A stretch of 64,000 bases of DNA. Origin: Arthrobacter sp. EPSL27 (GTDB lineage Bacteria > Actinomycetota > Actinomycetes > Actinomycetales > Micrococcaceae). Under the pieces are notes generated by a model. It had not been told where the DNA came from and did not search any database. It worked only from the letters and a program-made list of their open reading frames with translations. The DNA lies in the NCBI RefSeq assembly GCF_001512305.1, contig NZ_LNUT01000004.1, positions 1,105,392 through 1,169,391 on the forward strand, read 5' to 3'. Below are positions 54,355-62,511 of this stretch, piece by piece. Made by a program: the position numbers and the translations under genes. The first letter of the stretch is position 1. Every line of letters starts with the position of its first letter.

Positions 54355-56469
54355 TCAGACCACCGTCAGGGTGATGACGGAGCCCTCCGGGACCTGCTTG
54401 TTCACCGGGTCCTGGTACCGGACCGTGCCGAAGAACCCGCCCAGGATCTCCTCGACCTGGACCTCAAAACCGAGGTCCTCCAGTGCCTTGCGGGCCTCGT
54501 CCACCTGCTTTCCGACAAAGCTCGGCACGTCAACCAGCCTGGGCCCCTTGGAGATGGTCAGCGTCACCGCCCCGCCCCGGGTCAGGTTCCCGGAGGCCGG
54601 ATCCTGCGCCACCACGCCGCCCTTGGCCACTTTGCGGTCAAAGACGGTTTCCGGCGAGATCACGGCCTTGAGCCCGGCAGCTTCGATGGCTTTGACCGCT
54701 GCCCCCTGCTCCTGGCCGCGCACGTCCGGCACCGGAATCGGCTGCGGACCCTTGGACACGGTGAGGTCCACGGGGGTGCCGTGCCGCACCGGGTTGCCGC
54801 TGCGGGGCGCCTGGGCCAGCACCGTGCCGGCCGGCGCGGTCTCGTCGTAGGTCTCGGCGATGTTCCCCAGCGCCATCCCGGCGCCGTTGAGCGAGTTTTT
54901 GGCCTCGTCCAGCGACTTCCCGGTGAGCTCGGGCAGCGGGAACAGCTCGGGGCCCTTGGAGACGGCGAGGGACACGGGCTGGAATTTCCGGATCACCTCG
55001 CCGGCGGCAGGCTCCGAGGCCACCACCAGCCCGGCGGCAACGTCGTCGTCGAAGACGTCCTTGGTGGTGGACTGGAACCCCGCCGCGCGGAGCAGCTGCT
55101 GGGCCTCGGCTACGGTCTTGTTCGCCAGCTCGGGAATGGTGCCCGGGGAGCCCGGCCCCATGCCGAAGAACCAGCCGGCGCCGCCGGCCAGCAGCGCGGC
55201 GATCACCAGCACCAGGATCCAGAGCAGTCCGCGGCGCCGCGGGTTGCCCTCGCGCAGGCTCCGGACGGGCGTGGCCGCGGCACGCTGCCGGGCTTTTTCC
55301 TCGTCCCGGTCGTACTTGCGCTGCGCCCTCTTGCTGGCCGGAGCGGCGGGTTCCTCAGCGTCGTCGTAGCGGGCCGGGTAGGGTGCCTCCTCCGGAGCGG
55401 ACAGCGGACCGTAGCCCGGATGCCGCGGGGCCGCGGACATGACGGTGGTGGGGTTGCTGCCGCGGGCGATGAATTCCGTCGCCTGCTGCCGTCCGCCGAT
55501 CACCTCGGTGGCGCCGGCCTCGGGACGGGATTCGGGGGTGCCGCCGGGGCGCCGGGCCGGCGGGGCGGGCGCGGGAGGCGGGGGGAGTACCGGACGGGCC
55601 GCCGGGGGCTGCAGATCCAGTTCGTCGTCGCTGAGGTTGCGCCGGATGTGCCGGAGCTCGGAGAGCAGGGCGTTCCCGTCGACGAGGCGCTTGTCCGGGT
55701 CGTTGGCGGTGCACCACTGCACCAGCTCGTCGATCTCCCCGGCCAGTCCGGGGACCAGTTCCGAGGGGGCGCCGACAGCCGAGTTGACGTGCTGGTAGGC
55801 CACCTGGATCGGGACCTCGCCGTCGAACGGCTGCCGGCCGGTGATCATCTCGTACAGCATGATTCCCACCGAATAGATGTCGCTGCGGGCGTCGGCCTGC
55901 TTGCCCAGCACGAGTTCGGGGGAGAGGTACGCGACGGTGCCGATCAGGGCGCCGGTGCTGGTGGACGTGGAAATGGCCCGGGCCAGCCCGAAGTCACCGA
56001 GCTTGATCCGGCCGTCGTCGGCAATCAGGACGTTCTCCGGCTTGATGTCCCGGTGGATGAGGCCGGCGTCGTGGGCGGCTCCCAGCCCTTCGACCACCGG
56101 GTCGATCAGCGCCAGCGCCAGCCGCGGCGGCAGTGCGCCCTTGTCTTTGAGGACGTCGCGCAGGGTGTGGCCCTTGATGTATTCCATCACCAGGTACGCC
56201 ACCCGGTCGTCCTCGCCCTGGTCCAGGACGCCGACGACGTGCGGGTGCGACAGGCGGGCGGCGGCCTTCGCCTCGCGGCCCAGCCGGTCGAGGAACTGGG
56301 GGTCGCCGGCCATGTGGGGGTGGAGCACTTTGAGGGCCACATCGCGCTCGAGCCGGCGGTCGGTGGCGACATAGACAGTGGACATCCCGCCGCTGGCGAG
56401 CCTGGACTGGATGAGGTACCGGCCATCCACCAGGGTGCCGACGAGGGGGTCCGACGAGTATTCCTGCAC
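54355..56469 (-). CDS. Membrane Ser/Thr protein kinase with four PASTA domains
   Basis: 704 aa, GTG 56469. The kinase domain (~14-275) has ASGGMSTVYVATDRRLERDV, HRDIKPENVLIADDG and DFGLARA (usual DFGIARA). The juxtamembrane linker (~280-405) is Pro/Arg-rich. One membrane helix at ~410-430 (ILVLVIAALLAGGAGWFFG). Four PASTA repeats follow to the end, each closing with a V-L-V/SKGP pattern. PASTA kinases sense muropeptides or lipid II and control growth. The position beside Rv2175c and aroG is that of PknL, which lacks PASTA domains in M. tuberculosis, so here the locus holds a PknB-like receptor. Confidence 0.94.
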   Translation of the reverse strand: MQEYSSDPLVGTLVDGRYLIQSRLASGGMSTVYVATDRRLERDVALKVLHPHMAGDPQFLDRLGREAKAAARLSHPHVVGVLDQGEDDRVAYLVMEYIKGHTLRDVLKDKGALPPRLALALIDPVVEGLGAAHDAGLIHRDIKPENVLIADDGRIKLGDFGLARAISTSTSTGALIGTVAYLSPELVLGKQADARSDIYSVGIMLYEMITGRQPFDGEVPIQVAYQHVNSAVGAPSELVPGLAGEIDELVQWCTANDPDKRLVDGNALLSELRHIRRNLSDDELDLQPPAARPVLPPPPAPAPPARRPGGTPESRPEAGATEVIGGRQQATEFIARGSNPTTVMSAAPRHPGYGPLSAPEEAPYPARYDDAEEPAAPASKRAQRKYDRDEEKARQRAAATPVRSLREGNPRRRGLLWILVLVIAALLAGGAGWFFGMGPGSPGTIPELANKTVAEAQQLLRAAGFQSTTKDVFDDDVAAGLVVASEPAAGEVIRKFQPVSLAVSKGPELFPLPELTGKSLDEAKNSLNGAGMALGNIAETYDETAPAGTVLAQAPRSGNPVRHGTPVDLTVSKGPQPIPVPDVRGQEQGAAVKAIEAAGLKAVISPETVFDRKVAKGGVVAQDPASGNLTRGGAVTLTISKGPRLVDVPSFVGKQVDEARKALEDLGFEVQVEEILGGFFGTVRYQDPVNKQVPEGSVITLTVV

Positions 56470-56475
56470 TATACG

Positions 56476-56481
56476 ATCCTA
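56476..56481 (-). promoter_or_regulatory. Putative -10 box of a leaderless kinase transcript
   Basis: On the minus strand TAGGAT ends 6 nt before GTG 56469 (TAGGAT-CGTATA-GTG). No ribosome site is present. Confidence 0.5.
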
Positions 56482-56495
56482 ATCGCTGCACGGAA

Positions 56496-56528
56496 ACGGG
56501 TCCGAACCAGCGTGTGATCCGGACCCGT
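56496..56528 (-). terminator. Terminator after the LysM/transglycosylase gene
   Basis: 9-bp stem ACGGGTCCG / CGGACCCGT with a 15-nt loop, followed on the minus strand by TTT. It separates the LysM gene from the kinase gene on the same strand. Confidence 0.7.
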
Positions 56529-56582
56529 ATTGTTATCCGCCGGGGCGTGGGCAGGGCGGACGGGGCCGCCGCGGCCTGGCTG

Positions 56583-57947
56583 TTAGCCGAAGTTCTTCTG
56601 GTGCGCCTTGATGGACGCGACGTAGGCCTTGGTGTCGTCGTACATGCCGTACTTGCTGACCGAGTACTGGCCCTGGTAGTAGCCGGCGATCGCGGTGTCG
56701 AGGTCCGGGCTGGTGCGGATCAGCTGGCGGATGATGGCGACGCCGGCCGTGGCGTTGTCATAGGGGTCCAGGAGGTTCAGCCGGCGGCCCACCAGGTCCG
56801 AGGCCCACTCGCCCGAGGACGGGATGACCTGCATGGTGCCGATCGCGTTCGCGGGGGAGACCGAGCGGTGGTTGAAGCTGGACTCCTGGAAGGCGAAAGC
56901 CATGGCCAGCGAGGGATCAACGCCCATGCGGCGGGCGGTGTCCGCCACGATCGACTTCATTTCCTCGCGGCTGGGCACCGGTGCGGCGTTCAGCAGGGCC
57001 TTGTTCTGGTTGGCGGAACTGACCACGGCGTCCGGGTAGGTGAAGCCGAGGAAGCTGTTGGGGACCAGCGGCGTCACGGGAGCAGCCGGCGGGGTGGAAG
57101 CCGGTGCCACGGATCCTCCGGCCAGGGCGAGCTTCTGGCCGGGGTAGATGATGCTGCTCATGGTCAGGCCGTTGGCCGAGAGGACGTCGGCGAGCTTGAC
57201 GCCGTTCCTGGCGGCAATGCCGGAGAGCGTGTCGCCGGACTTGATGGTGTAGGAACCCGCCGGGGCAGAAGCGGTGGGTGCTGCCGGAGCTGGAGCCGGA
57301 GCCGCCGGTGCGGACGGTGCCGGGGCGGGGGTGCCGCCGCCGATCTTGATCTGCTGGCCGGGGTAGATGATGGAGCTCATGGAGAGCCCGTTCCAGCTGA
57401 AGACCTCGGAGAGCTTGACGCCGTGGCGGTCGGCAATCGCGCCGAGGGTGTCACCGGATTTTACGGTGTACACCGCGCCGGCGGCAGCAGCAGCGGGTGC
57501 TTCCGGGGCTGCCGGAGCGGGCGAGGGTGCTTCTCCGCCGAGCCTGATCTTCTGGCCGGGGTAGATGATGGTGTTCGCCTGCAGTCCGTTCAGGGCGAGG
57601 ACCTGGCGCGTGTCCAGTCCGAACCGGCCGGCAATGGCGCTGATGGTGTCGCCGCGGGCAATCGTGTATTCCGCCGGAGCGGCGACCTGTGCGGGGCGGA
57701 ACGCAGAAGGAACCGTTGCCGGGACAGAGCCGGAGGGGATGAGCGCCGGGGCCAGCCCCGTGGCAGCCTGGGCCTGGGCCTGCATGGCGGCGGCCAGCGT
57801 GGCGGGCAGGGCGCGGGGCGCTTCGGCCGAGGCCGGCTCCGCGATCGCCAGGGAGGAAAGCACGACGGCGGGGAGGGCTGCCGTCGTGGCCGCAAGCATC
57901 GGCAGGCTGGGCCTGGGGTTGGGCTTCGGCGAACGGAACGTCGTCAT
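56583..57947 (-). CDS. Secreted LysM and lytic-transglycosylase (SLT) cell-wall hydrolase
   Basis: 454 aa, ATG 57947 (GAAGAGGA upstream). Signal peptide to about residue 42 (VVLSSLAIAEPASAEA). Three LysM domains (~93-136, ~158-202, ~232-275), each YTI/VxxGDTxxxIAxRxG...IIYPGQ, joined by Ala/Pro linkers. C-terminal SLT domain (~310-454) with the catalytic Glu in MAFAFQESSFNHRSVSPANA and IGTMQVIP. It binds peptidoglycan through LysM and would cleave glycan strands. Next to a PASTA kinase and with an AT-rich, repeat-bearing promoter, it is likely a regulated growth or resuscitation hydrolase. Confidence 0.93.
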   Translation of the reverse strand: MTTFRSPKPNPRPSLPMLAATTAALPAVVLSSLAIAEPASAEAPRALPATLAAAMQAQAQAATGLAPALIPSGSVPATVPSAFRPAQVAAPAEYTIARGDTISAIAGRFGLDTRQVLALNGLQANTIIYPGQKIRLGGEAPSPAPAAPEAPAAAAAGAVYTVKSGDTLGAIADRHGVKLSEVFSWNGLSMSSIIYPGQQIKIGGGTPAPAPSAPAAPAPAPAAPTASAPAGSYTIKSGDTLSGIAARNGVKLADVLSANGLTMSSIIYPGQKLALAGGSVAPASTPPAAPVTPLVPNSFLGFTYPDAVVSSANQNKALLNAAPVPSREEMKSIVADTARRMGVDPSLAMAFAFQESSFNHRSVSPANAIGTMQVIPSSGEWASDLVGRRLNLLDPYDNATAGVAIIRQLIRTSPDLDTAIAGYYQGQYSVSKYGMYDDTKAYVASIKAHQKNFG

Positions 57948-57963
57948 GGGGAAGATCCTCTTC

Positions 57964-57999
57964 TCAGCGGCGGACGCTGCGGGGCTGGCCTGGGGTCAT
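57964..57999 (-). CDS. Possible 11-codon upstream ORF
   Basis: ATG 57999 to TGA 57964 encodes MTPGQPRSVRR, 16 bp before the LysM gene and in a different frame. No ribosome site stands out. It could modulate translation or be chance. Confidence 0.2.
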   Translation of the reverse strand: MTPGQPRSVRR

Positions 58000-58000
58000 G

Positions 58001-58061
58001 CTGTTACTCAAGTTGTTGCTGTTACTACTGTGAACAGTGTGATTAAAGTTATCACTGTTAC
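58001..58061 (-). promoter_or_regulatory. AT-rich control region of the LysM hydrolase with three GTAACAG repeats and a dyad
   Basis: On the minus strand GTAACAG occurs three times (+ strand CTGTTAC at 58001, 58019 and 58055; spacings 18 and 36). Each is followed 9 bp later by a second AAC or GAC half. An inverted repeat AACAGTG-N13-CACTGTT spans 58033-58059. Paired GTAAC-like half sites recall MtrA boxes, which control cell-wall hydrolase genes in Actinobacteria; the assignment is tentative. Confidence 0.5.
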
Positions 58062-58136
58062 AAATGTGATCTATGAGAATCTCTCACGAATTGCCTGCCA
58101 GCACAAGAAGTTTGTGATGTGCCGGGCAGGCCAGCG

Positions 58137-58158
58137 TTCCGGGAACAATGTTCCGGAA
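58137..58158. promoter_or_regulatory. Palindrome in the LysM / Rv2175c divergent region
   Basis: TTCCGGGAACAATGTTCCGGAA contains the perfect dyad GGAACA-A-TGTTCC (58142-58154). Its spacing (GAAC-N3-GTTC) is one short of a LexA box. The rest of the 330-bp gap 57948-58277 beyond this and the GTAACAG region shows no clear signal. Confidence 0.45.
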
Positions 58159-58277
58159 GCAATACAGAGTGCCGGCAGGGATTTCGACCCGCAGTCCCGG
58201 GGAGGCGGGGGACGAGTCCTGCCGGAGGGGTGCCGTCAAACTAGGCGCAAAGCCCGCCGGCATGGCAATCTTGATCC

Positions 58278-58631
58278 GTGAGCAATGTAGAAAGCCTGGT
58301 GGGCGAATGGCTGCCCCTTCCCGATGTCGCACAACTCCTGGACGTTCCGATTACCAAGGTCCACGCGCTCCTTGACGAACGCGCGTTGGCTGCCTTGCGG
58401 GTGGGTGAACGCCGTATCCGCTGCGTTCCTGCGGAATTCATTCAGGACGGCCATGCCGTTGAAAGCCTGAAGGGCACAGTTGTGGTCCTCGCCGACGCCG
58501 GCTATTCCGACGAAGAACTGATTACCTGGCTGTTTACCGCGGATGAATCCCTCCGCGGCCGGCCCATTGATGCCCTGCGGGAAGGCCGGAAAACGGAAAT
58601 CCGCCGTCGCGCCCAGTCCCTGGCCTGGTAG
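58278..58631 (+). CDS. Rv2175c-family DNA-binding protein
   Basis: 117 aa, GTG 58278, no ribosome site; CAATCT 6 nt before the start could be a -10 box. The N-terminal helix-turn-helix is LPLPDVAQLLDVPITKVHAL with LLDERALAALRVGERRIRCV, and the C-terminal helical part includes GYSDEELITWLFTADESLRG. Rv2175c is a DNA-binding protein phosphorylated by PknL in its N-terminal tail. The tail here is very short (MSNVES), so that phosphosite may be absent. The kinase lies two genes away. Confidence 0.88.
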   Translation: MSNVESLVGEWLPLPDVAQLLDVPITKVHALLDERALAALRVGERRIRCVPAEFIQDGHAVESLKGTVVVLADAGYSDEELITWLFTADESLRGRPIDALREGRKTEIRRRAQSLAW

Positions 58632-58664
58632 GCGCCGCGGAGTTCCCGCCGCCCGTTATAAACG

Positions 58665-58714
58665 CACAGCAGGCCCTGTCCCTCGTTTATGAGGTACAGG
58701 GCCTGCTGTGTTTT
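58665..58714. terminator. Bidirectional terminator between the Rv2175c-like gene and the prenyl synthase
   Basis: 20-bp arms CACAGCAGGCCCTGTCCCTC / GAGGTACAGGGCCTGCTGTG (one mismatch) with a 6-nt loop and TTTT after it. Confidence 0.92.
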
Positions 58715-58741
58715 CGCTGCTGTGTTTTCGCTGGCGGCAGG

Positions 58742-59836
58742 TTAGGCCGCGCGGCTGACCGTCGCCTCGGCCAGCTTCCGGAGCGCCGTCTTGGGCAGTT
58801 CATCCAGCGGCAGGAGGTCCAGGGCCGCATAGGCTGCCCGCCCGAACTCCTCGATCAGGGCTTCGGTGGCCTGCAAGGCCCCGCAATCCATGATGATGCG
58901 CCGGATTTCGTCCACATCGGCGTCATCCAGCTCGGGGCTGCCCAGTTTCGCGTCGATGAAGGCCGACTCGGCCGGGCTGGCCAGGTCAAGGGCAAAGGCG
59001 ATCAGGACCGTGCGCTTGCCTTCGCGGAGATCATCCCCGGCCGGCTTGCCCGTGGTCACCGGATCGCCGAAGACGCCCAGTACATCGTCGCGGAGCTGGA
59101 AGGCCTCGCCGAGGGGGAGTGCAAAGGCCGAATAGCCCCGCAGCAGCTCGTCGTGGGCGCCGGCCAGGGCGCCGCCCAGCGCCAGCGGGTGTTCCGTGGA
59201 GTACTTGGCGGACTTGAACCGGATGATGGACTGGGCCCGGCTGACGGCTCCCGCCCGGTCGCGCCGGGGGCCGGCAACTTCCTCCAGGATGTCCAGGTAC
59301 TGGCCTGCCATGACCTCGGCCCGCATGAGGTTGAAGATCAGCCGTGCCCGGCTCCCCGACGCGGCACTGGCCCCGATCTCGGTGAAGGACTCCTCGCTGA
59401 ACGACAGGCACAGGTCGCCGGTCAGGATGGCCGCGGCGTGGCCGAACCGTTCACTGTCGAGGGCCCACCCCTGCGTTTCGTGCAGTTCACTGAAGCGCCG
59501 GTGCACACTGGGGCCGCCCCGGCGCGTGTCGGAGCGGTCAATGATGTCGTCGTGGATCAGGGCGGCGGCCTGGAAGAGCTCCAGGGCCGAACCTGCTGTC
59601 ACCACCTCGCTGGCTCCGGCTTCACCGCCGGCGCCCCTCCAGCCCCAGTAGCACATCAGCGCCCGCAGGCGCTTTCCGCCGGTGACCAGGTTGGAGATGG
59701 ACCCCATCAGCGGATCGATATCCGGGGAGATCGAGGACATCACCGCCTGGCGGGTGGTCAGGAAGTCGGTGAGCTTGCCGGCGACGTCGGCAACGAAGGC
59801 CGCCTGCTCAAGGCGCAGCTGCTCCGCGAGGGTCAC
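58742..59836 (-). CDS. idsA: Polyprenyl (geranylgeranyl-type) diphosphate synthase
   Basis: 364 aa, GTG 59836, overlapping the lipoprotein gene by 4 nt. It extends isoprenoid chains from IPP. First Asp-rich motif in ALIHDDIIDRSDTRRGGPSV, second in QLRDDVLGVFGDP, the Lys-Arg site GGKRLRALMCYWG, and ILTGDLCLSF. Product length cannot be fixed from sequence. Position matches Rv2173 (idsA2) near Rv2175c/pknL. Confidence 0.92.
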   Translation of the reverse strand: MTLAEQLRLEQAAFVADVAGKLTDFLTTRQAVMSSISPDIDPLMGSISNLVTGGKRLRALMCYWGWRGAGGEAGASEVVTAGSALELFQAAALIHDDIIDRSDTRRGGPSVHRRFSELHETQGWALDSERFGHAAAILTGDLCLSFSEESFTEIGASAASGSRARLIFNLMRAEVMAGQYLDILEEVAGPRRDRAGAVSRAQSIIRFKSAKYSTEHPLALGGALAGAHDELLRGYSAFALPLGEAFQLRDDVLGVFGDPVTTGKPAGDDLREGKRTVLIAFALDLASPAESAFIDAKLGSPELDDADVDEIRRIIMDCGALQATEALIEEFGRAAYAALDLLPLDELPKTALRKLAEATVSRAA

Positions 59837-60363
59837 TTGACGGACTCGGGGGCGACATTCGCGCCGATGGTGAACGTGGATACACCCGCGGTCTCCAACA
59901 CCGAGATGTTGACCGTTTCACTGTCGCCGCGGAGGAAATCCTTCGAGGGCACGGTGCCCACTGTCTCGCCGGGAACGGCCTTGAAGCCCTGCGCCTCAAG
60001 TTCCTTGGTGTAGAAGGCCAGCACGTCGGCGGACGGAGCGGAGATGCTGCCCACCAGCGCCACGGTGGCGGGCGCCGTGGTCTTGTCGAAGCTGCTGGAG
60101 ACCACTTTCGCCCCGGGCATGACCGGCAGGAGCGCCTCCGGGAATCCGGGGACCATCGCACCGACGGTGGCCGACGTGCCGGGTTCGGCGGAGGGGCTGG
60201 CCGGTGCTGTCGTGGAGGGCTGCGCCGGGGAAGGAACGGCAGCCGTCGAGGAGGCCGAGGCAGTGGCCCCGGGCGTGCCGGGTGTGCACGCGGCCAAGGC
60301 AAACAGCGTGCCCGCCGCCATAACCGCTGCCGCAGCACGTTTGTGCTGTCCAAATACCTTCAC
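59833..60363 (-). CDS. Putative lipoprotein
   Basis: 176 aa, ATG 60363. Lipobox ALAAC-T at ~22-26, then a Ser/Thr/Pro/Ala linker to ~70. The folded part (~75-176) includes VPGFPEALLPVMPGAKVVSS and SADVLAFYTKELEAQGFKAV, a small alpha/beta pattern. I do not recognise a named family. It heads a two-gene operon with idsA and diverges from dinB. Confidence 0.75.
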   Translation of the reverse strand: MKVFGQHKRAAAAVMAAGTLFALAACTPGTPGATASASSTAAVPSPAQPSTTAPASPSAEPGTSATVGAMVPGFPEALLPVMPGAKVVSSSFDKTTAPATVALVGSISAPSADVLAFYTKELEAQGFKAVPGETVGTVPSKDFLRGDSETVNISVLETAGVSTFTIGANVAPESVK

Positions 60364-60424
60364 AGGGACATTCCTCCTGGTGTTGACGCCGGATGCAGCC
60401 TCCAGTTTAGTCAGTCCCGGGGCA

Positions 60425-60430
60425 TAGGAT
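60425..60430 (+). promoter_or_regulatory. Putative -10 box of a leaderless dinB transcript
   Basis: TAGGAT is 7 nt before GTG 60438, with no ribosome site; the same hexamer precedes the PASTA kinase start. Confidence 0.45.
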
Positions 60431-60437
60431 TGAAGTC

Positions 60438-61700
60438 GTGGGGCCGGACCAGGATAAACAGCAGCGGGAGCACGCTCCCCGGAGCGCAGCGGAGCGGCTC
60501 AGCGAAGCGCAGGTGAGCGACCTTCGGCGGAGCAGCATCTTGCACGTCGACATGGATGCCTTCTTTGTCTCCGTCGAACTGCGCAGCCGCCCCGAACTCG
60601 TGGGAAAGCCCGTCATTGTGGGCTACCCGGCCGACCGCTCCGTGGTGTTGTCCGCCTCCTACGAGGCCCGCCGCTTTGGCGTCCGGTCCGCCATGCCCAT
60701 GGCAGTGGCCATGCGGATGTGCCCCTCGGCAGTGGTCATTGAGCCCCGGCACAAGCTGTACTACGAGGTGTCCGGGCAGATCATGGAGATCTTCGGCGCC
60801 ACCACCGATCTCGTGGAGCCCCTCAGTGTGGATGAGGCCTTCCTCGACGTCGGGGGAGCGATCCGCCGGCTGGGGCCTCCCCGGGTCATCGGCGAACTCA
60901 TCCGCACCCAGGTCCGCAGCGAACTGGGCATCACGGCGTCCGTGGGCATCGCCGCCAGCAAGTTCGTGGCGAAGATCGCCTCCACCCGTTGCAAACCGAA
61001 CGGGCTGCTGCTCATCAGCCCGGAGGAGACGGTCCCGTACCTGCACAGCCTTCCGGTCAGTGCCCTGTGGGGCGTCGGCGCCAAAACAGTGGAGGTCCTG
61101 GCCCGGATGGGCATCCGCACCGTCGCGGACGTTGCGGCGTCCCCGCTGCCGTCCCTCCGGAAGGTCCTCGGTGCGTCCGGAGAGCACGTCTACCGCCTGT
61201 CGTGGGGGATTGATCCGCGCCCGGTGACGCCCGTCCGGCTCGAAAAGAGCATCGGCGCGGAGGAGACTTTCGCCGTGGACACGGCGGACGAGGCATTGCT
61301 GCACCGGGAACTGCTGCGGCTCTCGCACCGGACGGCGTCGCGGCTCCGGAGCGCCGGGATGCACGCCCGCACGGTCGCCCTCAAGCTCCGCTACGCAGAC
61401 TTCTCCACCGTCACCCGCAGCCGCACGGTCAGCACCCCGATCGACAGCGCCCAGTTGCTCTACGCGGTCGCCGTCCAGCTGCTGGAGTCATTGGGCAGCC
61501 GGCCCATGACGGTCCGGCTCGTCGGCATCCGGGCCGAGCAGCTCGAGGAGGCGGCCCAGGCGCCCCTCCAGCTGAGCCTGGACCGCCGCGACGACAACTG
61601 GCGCGCCGCCGAGCAGGCACTCGACCAGGTGACCCGGAAATTCGGCACTAAATCAGTGCTGCCTGCCCGGCTTCTGGACCCTGGAAACACGGCGGGCTGA
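60438..61700 (+). CDS. dinB: DNA polymerase IV (Y family)
   Basis: 420 aa, GTG 60438. Translesion polymerase. The palm motifs are ILHVDMDAFFVSVELRSRPE (Asp) and EPLSVDEAFLDVGGA (Asp-Glu). The thumb helix-hairpin-helix is ALWGVGAKTVEVLARMGIRT. The little finger ends about residue 405. No canonical QLxLF beta-clamp motif is seen at the very end; QAPLQLSLD (near 375) is the nearest candidate. No LexA box was seen upstream. Confidence 0.93.
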   Translation: MGPDQDKQQREHAPRSAAERLSEAQVSDLRRSSILHVDMDAFFVSVELRSRPELVGKPVIVGYPADRSVVLSASYEARRFGVRSAMPMAVAMRMCPSAVVIEPRHKLYYEVSGQIMEIFGATTDLVEPLSVDEAFLDVGGAIRRLGPPRVIGELIRTQVRSELGITASVGIAASKFVAKIASTRCKPNGLLLISPEETVPYLHSLPVSALWGVGAKTVEVLARMGIRTVADVAASPLPSLRKVLGASGEHVYRLSWGIDPRPVTPVRLEKSIGAEETFAVDTADEALLHRELLRLSHRTASRLRSAGMHARTVALKLRYADFSTVTRSRTVSTPIDSAQLLYAVAVQLLESLGSRPMTVRLVGIRAEQLEEAAQAPLQLSLDRRDDNWRAAEQALDQVTRKFGTKSVLPARLLDPGNTAG

Positions 61701-61734
61701 CTCCGGCCCGCACGCCGCCGCGCGGGCGGAGTCA
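61698..61734 (+). terminator. Hairpin at the dinB stop codon
   Basis: TGACTCCGGCCCGC pairs with GCGGGCGGAGTCA except for one bulged base, starting on the dinB TGA. No T-run. Confidence 0.5.
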
Positions 61735-61751
61735 AGGGGACGTTAGGCATC

Positions 61752-61780
61752 TTTCAGAACAGGGCGCAACAAACTATCCT
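61752..61780 (+). promoter_or_regulatory. Possible promoter of the DUF3040 gene
   Basis: TTTCAG and TATCCT with 17-bp spacing in the most AT-rich part of the 61735-61977 gap. A small hairpin CCCACA-CGT-TGTGGG lies further down at 61909-61923. Confidence 0.35.
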
Positions 61781-61977
61781 TATTTATACGTAAGTTTGGA
61801 ACGACCGGATCGAGCGTTCGGACTCATGCAGGACCAGCTGATCACCCCGAAAGGGGCCGTGGAAAACCCGCTTCGACCAATGGCGGCGAACGGGAACCAC
61901 GCGGGAATCCCACACGTTGTGGGTTTAGGGACACTGGCCGCGTCAGTCTGGACGTTGGCCGACTTAAGGAGGTCGTG

Positions 61978-62352
61978 ATGCCGCTCTCGGAGCACGAACA
62001 GAAGTTGCTGGAGCAACTTGAGAAGCAGCTGCATGAGGACGATCCCAAGTTCGCCAGCTCGATGGGTTCGGACGCGGGACGCTCATGGTCAACCCGGCAT
62101 TTGGTGATCGGCGTCCTGACCACCCTCGCCGGCATCGTCCTCCTGCTTTTGGGCGTGACGATCCAGAACATCTTTGTCGGGGTGCTGGGCTTCGTCGTGA
62201 TGGGGGCGGGTGTCTATTACGCCACCATGAGGGGCTCCGCCGCCGGGAAAGCCAAAAGCGCAGGCTCCTCGAGGAAGCCGGGCAAACCCAGGAGCTCGTT
62301 CATGAGCAATCTGGAAGAACGCTGGGACGAACGGCACCGCGGCGAACCCTGA
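61978..62352 (+). CDS. DUF3040 membrane protein
   Basis: 124 aa from ATG 61978 (GTG 61975 also possible) with AAGGAGG at 61966. A cytoplasmic N-terminal helix (LSEHEQKLLEQLEKQLHEDD) is followed by two adjoining membrane segments (HLVIGVLTTLAGIVLLLLGV, FVGVLGFVVMGAGVYYATM). The basic C-terminal tail is rich in Lys/Arg/Ser. DUF3040 proteins are commonly found just before mraZ in Actinobacteria; function unknown. Confidence 0.9.
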   Translation: MPLSEHEQKLLEQLEKQLHEDDPKFASSMGSDAGRSWSTRHLVIGVLTTLAGIVLLLLGVTIQNIFVGVLGFVVMGAGVYYATMRGSAAGKAKSAGSSRKPGKPRSSFMSNLEERWDERHRGEP

Positions 62353-62390
62353 CATGGGGCGGGGGACGCCCGTTCCCCGTTTGGCCAGCC

Positions 62391-62462
62391 CTGTTCTGTC
62401 AGCCCCGTTCGTTCATCCGAGTTCGTACACCGGCGTTGGTTGACCCGCGTTAGTTGATCCGC
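62391..62462 (+). repeat. Degenerate 14-15-nt tandem repeat downstream of the DUF3040 gene
   Basis: Five loosely similar units, such as CGTTCGTTCATCCGA, GTTGGTTGACCCGC and GTTAGTTGATCCGC; the last two differ at two positions. Non-coding. Confidence 0.6.
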
Positions 62463-62511
62463 GATCCTCCATTCCCCACCACCGGGACGCACCAGGTGGC
62501 ACAAAAGACCC

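Noticed and set aside
58142..58154. LexA (SOS) box
   Set aside because: Half sites GAAC and GTTC are 3 nt apart instead of 4, and the flanking genes are not SOS genes.
57948..58277. Cyclic-di-AMP (ydaO-type) riboswitch upstream of the LysM hydrolase
   Set aside because: Such riboswitches often precede these genes, but I could not find the paired helices or conserved junction sequences in this AT-rich leader.
60364..60437. SOS promoter for dinB
   Set aside because: No GAAC-N4-GTTC element in the intergenic region; only the TAGGAT -10-like box stands out.
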